Positions 45,645 through 46,901 of a stretch of 46,901 bases of DNA are shown here, in pieces (position 1 is the first letter of the stretch; each line of letters begins with the position of its first letter). A program made the translations under genes and the position numbers. The stretch spans positions 1 to 46,901 of the forward strand of contig CANQPC010000007.1 of the NCBI GenBank assembly GCA_947625625.1. Reading direction: 5' to 3'. This stretch comes from an uncultured Bacilli bacterium (GTDB lineage Bacteria; Bacillota_I; Bacilli_A; RF39; UBA660). The notes under the pieces are model-generated. The model was given only the letters and a program-made list of their open reading frames with translations, had not been told where the DNA came from and searched no databases.

Positions 45645-45654
45645 AACATTTAAT

Positions 45655-45663
45655 ATTATACCA
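45655..45663 (-). promoter_or_regulatory. Extended -10 promoter for the second M16 pair
   Basis: Minus-strand TGGTATAAT; a -35 at the expected distance is weak. Confidence 0.5.
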
Positions 45664-45687
45664 AATTTACACTTAAAAATATAGTTG

Positions 45688-45774
45688 TTAATGTATCTTT
45701 TTCATGCCAGCTTTCATTTTAATTTTTGCTTTAAATTCACTAGGGAATATTAATTCTTTTATAGTTGCTTTCAT
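45688..45774 (-). CDS. Small basic peptide gene upstream of the second M16 pair
   Basis: A 28-codon gene whose product begins MKATIKELIFPSEFKAK and ends KAGMKKIH, with 8 Lys and only two acidic residues. AAAGGAAG lies 13 bases upstream. The SD-to-start sequence (AAAGGAA, then TTTTATTTATG) closely resembles that of the M16 partner gene at 45510, supporting real translation. It is on the same strand, 178 bases before the M16 pair. By analogy with AlbE/AlbF and other M16 pairs it may be a precursor peptide. That is inference, and no known family is recognised. Confidence 0.45.
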   Translation of the reverse strand: MKATIKELIFPSEFKAKIKMKAGMKKIH

Positions 45775-45800
45775 AAATAAAATAATACTTCCTTTAGAAT

Positions 45801-45828
45801 ATAAAAAAACACATATATCAAATATATG
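45801..45828 (-). terminator. Terminator, minus orientation
   Basis: CATATAT-CAA-ATATATG (45812-45828); the minus-strand reading continues into TGTTTTTTT. It ends transcripts of the gene at 45975 that run through repeat copy 2. Its shape matches the hairpin at 41825-41843 with compensating changes. Confidence 0.6.
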
Positions 45829-45862
45829 GATTTTAATGTTTTAAGTGTTAGAGTTTAAACCT

Positions 45863-45954
45863 CAATGAAACATATAGAGAAGAAGCTAAATAACTTTTCC
45901 CATATTTAATAATAGGTAGTAATAACTACTAACTAATATAAGTATATCATATTT
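45863..45954. repeat. Dispersed intergenic repeat, copy 2 (5' of the second M16 cassette)
   Basis: Pairs with 42831-42923, placing direct repeats on both sides of the peptide/M16 cassette. Immediately to its left is GAGTTTAAACCTCAATG (45851-45867), shared with the element at 41821-41901. Confidence 0.85.
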
Positions 45955-45974
45955 TTTTAAAATTCATTTTATAA

Positions 45975-46745
45975 TCATAAACTACGAATCTTCTTCTTTG
46001 AATCATCATGATTCTTTTGATCAATAATATCACGATTGGCAGAAATAAATTCCTTTAAAAGTTGCATTAGTTCCTCTTTTTTAATGGTTTCTTTTTTGTT
46101 TAAGAAACGATAATTTATTACTAAATCTATAAAGTCTTTTAAATAACTATAATTATTAAACGAAGATGTAAAGAAAATTTTGCCATTTTCAATAGAATAA
46201 AACATAATATCCTCTTTGTCTATGTTTAGTTCAAATCTTGAAATAGGTGTTTCATCTTCAATGATAATTGCTCTTGAAGAATATTCTAACTCTTTTATAC
46301 AATCTTTGCCATTACGATCAGCATATTCATGTTTCGGATTTAAATCTTCTTTTTTTACAAGCATTTTTAAAGTGTTAGATATTTCTCTTTCATATGCTTC
46401 CCACCATGCACCTTCACTAACATAATAAGTATGATCTCCGCTTTCATAAACTAAATCTATACCATCAAAAACTTTTACTAAATAAGCCAAAATATTGCCA
46501 ATTAATTTACCATTAAATGTAGAATACATTTTTATATATGAAGCATACTTATTTAAAAGTTCACTATTATTGTTTACTTGAGTCGCATCATACTTTTCTT
46601 GATCTTCATATTCTTGATTGATTTGTTTTATAGCAAGTTCTATAGTGTTATTTTTATCTTTTAAAGTTTTTTCTTGCATTTTTAAAGATTTTTGATATTC
46701 ATCTTGTTGTTCTAAAAATAAATCAAATAAACTTATATTATTCAC
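45975..46745 (-). CDS. Coiled-coil protein of unknown function
   Basis: 256 residues from GTG 46745, chosen because GAGGAGG lies 8 bases upstream; the open frame extends further to 46895 without a start signal. Residues about 10-60 form a Gln/Lys/Glu-rich coiled coil (EQQDEYQKSLKMQEKTLKDK). The middle part has WWEAYEREISNTLKMLVKK, and the C-terminal part alternates strands and helices before a basic tail. There is no membrane segment or signal peptide. I do not recognise the family. It is transcribed toward the M16 cassette but separated from it by repeat copy 2 and a terminator. Confidence 0.6.
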   Translation of the reverse strand: MNNISLFDLFLEQQDEYQKSLKMQEKTLKDKNNTIELAIKQINQEYEDQEKYDATQVNNNSELLNKYASYIKMYSTFNGKLIGNILAYLVKVFDGIDLVYESGDHTYYVSEGAWWEAYEREISNTLKMLVKKEDLNPKHEYADRNGKDCIKELEYSSRAIIIEDETPISRFELNIDKEDIMFYSIENGKIFFTSSFNNYSYLKDFIDLVINYRFLNKKETIKKEELMQLLKEFISANRDIIDQKNHDDSKKKIRSL

Positions 46746-46767
46746 AGTTCCATCCTCCTCTGGATTT

Positions 46768-46796
46768 ATTATAGCAAAATTAATTTTAATAGTAAA
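46768..46796 (-). promoter_or_regulatory. Promoter of the coiled-coil protein gene
   Basis: Minus-strand TTTACT, a 17-bp spacer and TATAAT with an upstream TG (TGCTATAAT), 22 bases before GTG 46745. Confidence 0.75.
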
Positions 46797-46853
46797 TAGC
46801 TTATATAATTTTAATTCTCTAACTCCCGAGTTTGACAGATGAAGAAATAAAAA

Positions 46854-46881
46854 AAGTTTAATTTCTATTGAAATTAGGCTT
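46854..46881. terminator. Bidirectional terminator at the right edge
   Basis: AAGTTTAATTTC (46854-46865) pairs with GAAATTAGGCTT (46870-46881) including two G:U pairs; A-rich left and T-rich right flanks. Confidence 0.75.
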
Positions 46882-46901
46882 TTCTTTTTATACAAAATGT
46901 G

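Noticed and set aside
41821-45954. Shared GTTTAAAC-containing 17-mer considered as a CRISPR repeat or tracrRNA
   Set aside because: Only two exact copies about 4 kb apart, no spacer array and no cas genes in the window.

Overview
The window is a contiguous piece of an AT-rich genome that uses the standard bacterial code: TGA works as a stop and TGG encodes Trp. The intact S10-spc-alpha ribosomal cluster, the YmfF/YmfH and YlbF homologues and the strong Shine-Dalgarno sites point to a low-GC Bacillota, probably a gut lineage near the Mollicutes, RF39 or Erysipelotrichia. Placement below that is inference. Supporting hints are DUF285/BspA repeats, collagen-like surface proteins and the apparent absence of rpmD (L30) from the spc operon. 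Layout: 1-1454 holds a left-truncated YhcG-type nuclease and a Bro-N antirepressor-like gene. 1447-4861 holds rbgA, a COG2426-type membrane protein on the minus strand, a PgsA-like phosphatidyltransferase and serS. 4862-6490 is a decaying insert-like stretch: a 12-bp tandem repeat, an AlbA_2/winged-helix regulator pseudogene with a nonsense codon and a frameshift, and a degraded second copy of the serS 3' end. 6596-12261 is a likely operon of two membrane-anchored surface proteins, deoD and the M16 pair ymfF-ymfH. 12394-27066 is the rpsJ-to-rplQ cluster with a structured leader RNA and one decayed gene between rpsN and rpsH. 27104-29808 is a BspA/DUF285 surface-protein locus. It has an unusual leader (promoter, 55-codon ORF containing a G8 tract, terminator hairpin, overlap with the BspA start) and scars that suggest a collapsed tandem array. 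29841-36493 holds an unrecognised protein with a coiled coil, lepA, a divergent RNB protein, miaB and a ylbF-like gene. 36572-39833 is a glycoprotein-like locus: two collagen-like proteins followed by a glycosyltransferase with a helical-repeat tail. 39973-46901 is accessory: an unrecognised gene, an HExxH zincin, a gene remnant, a structured RNA-like element, a GNAT acetyltransferase, a second and divergent M16 pair preceded by a 28-codon basic peptide gene, dispersed repeats flanking that cassette, and an unrecognised coiled-coil protein. The two observations most worth testing are the BspA leader, which looks like a phase-variable translation-coupled attenuator, and the small-peptide plus M16-pair cassette, which could be an undescribed peptide maturation or secretion system. 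No CRISPR array, rRNA or tRNA gene was recognised.
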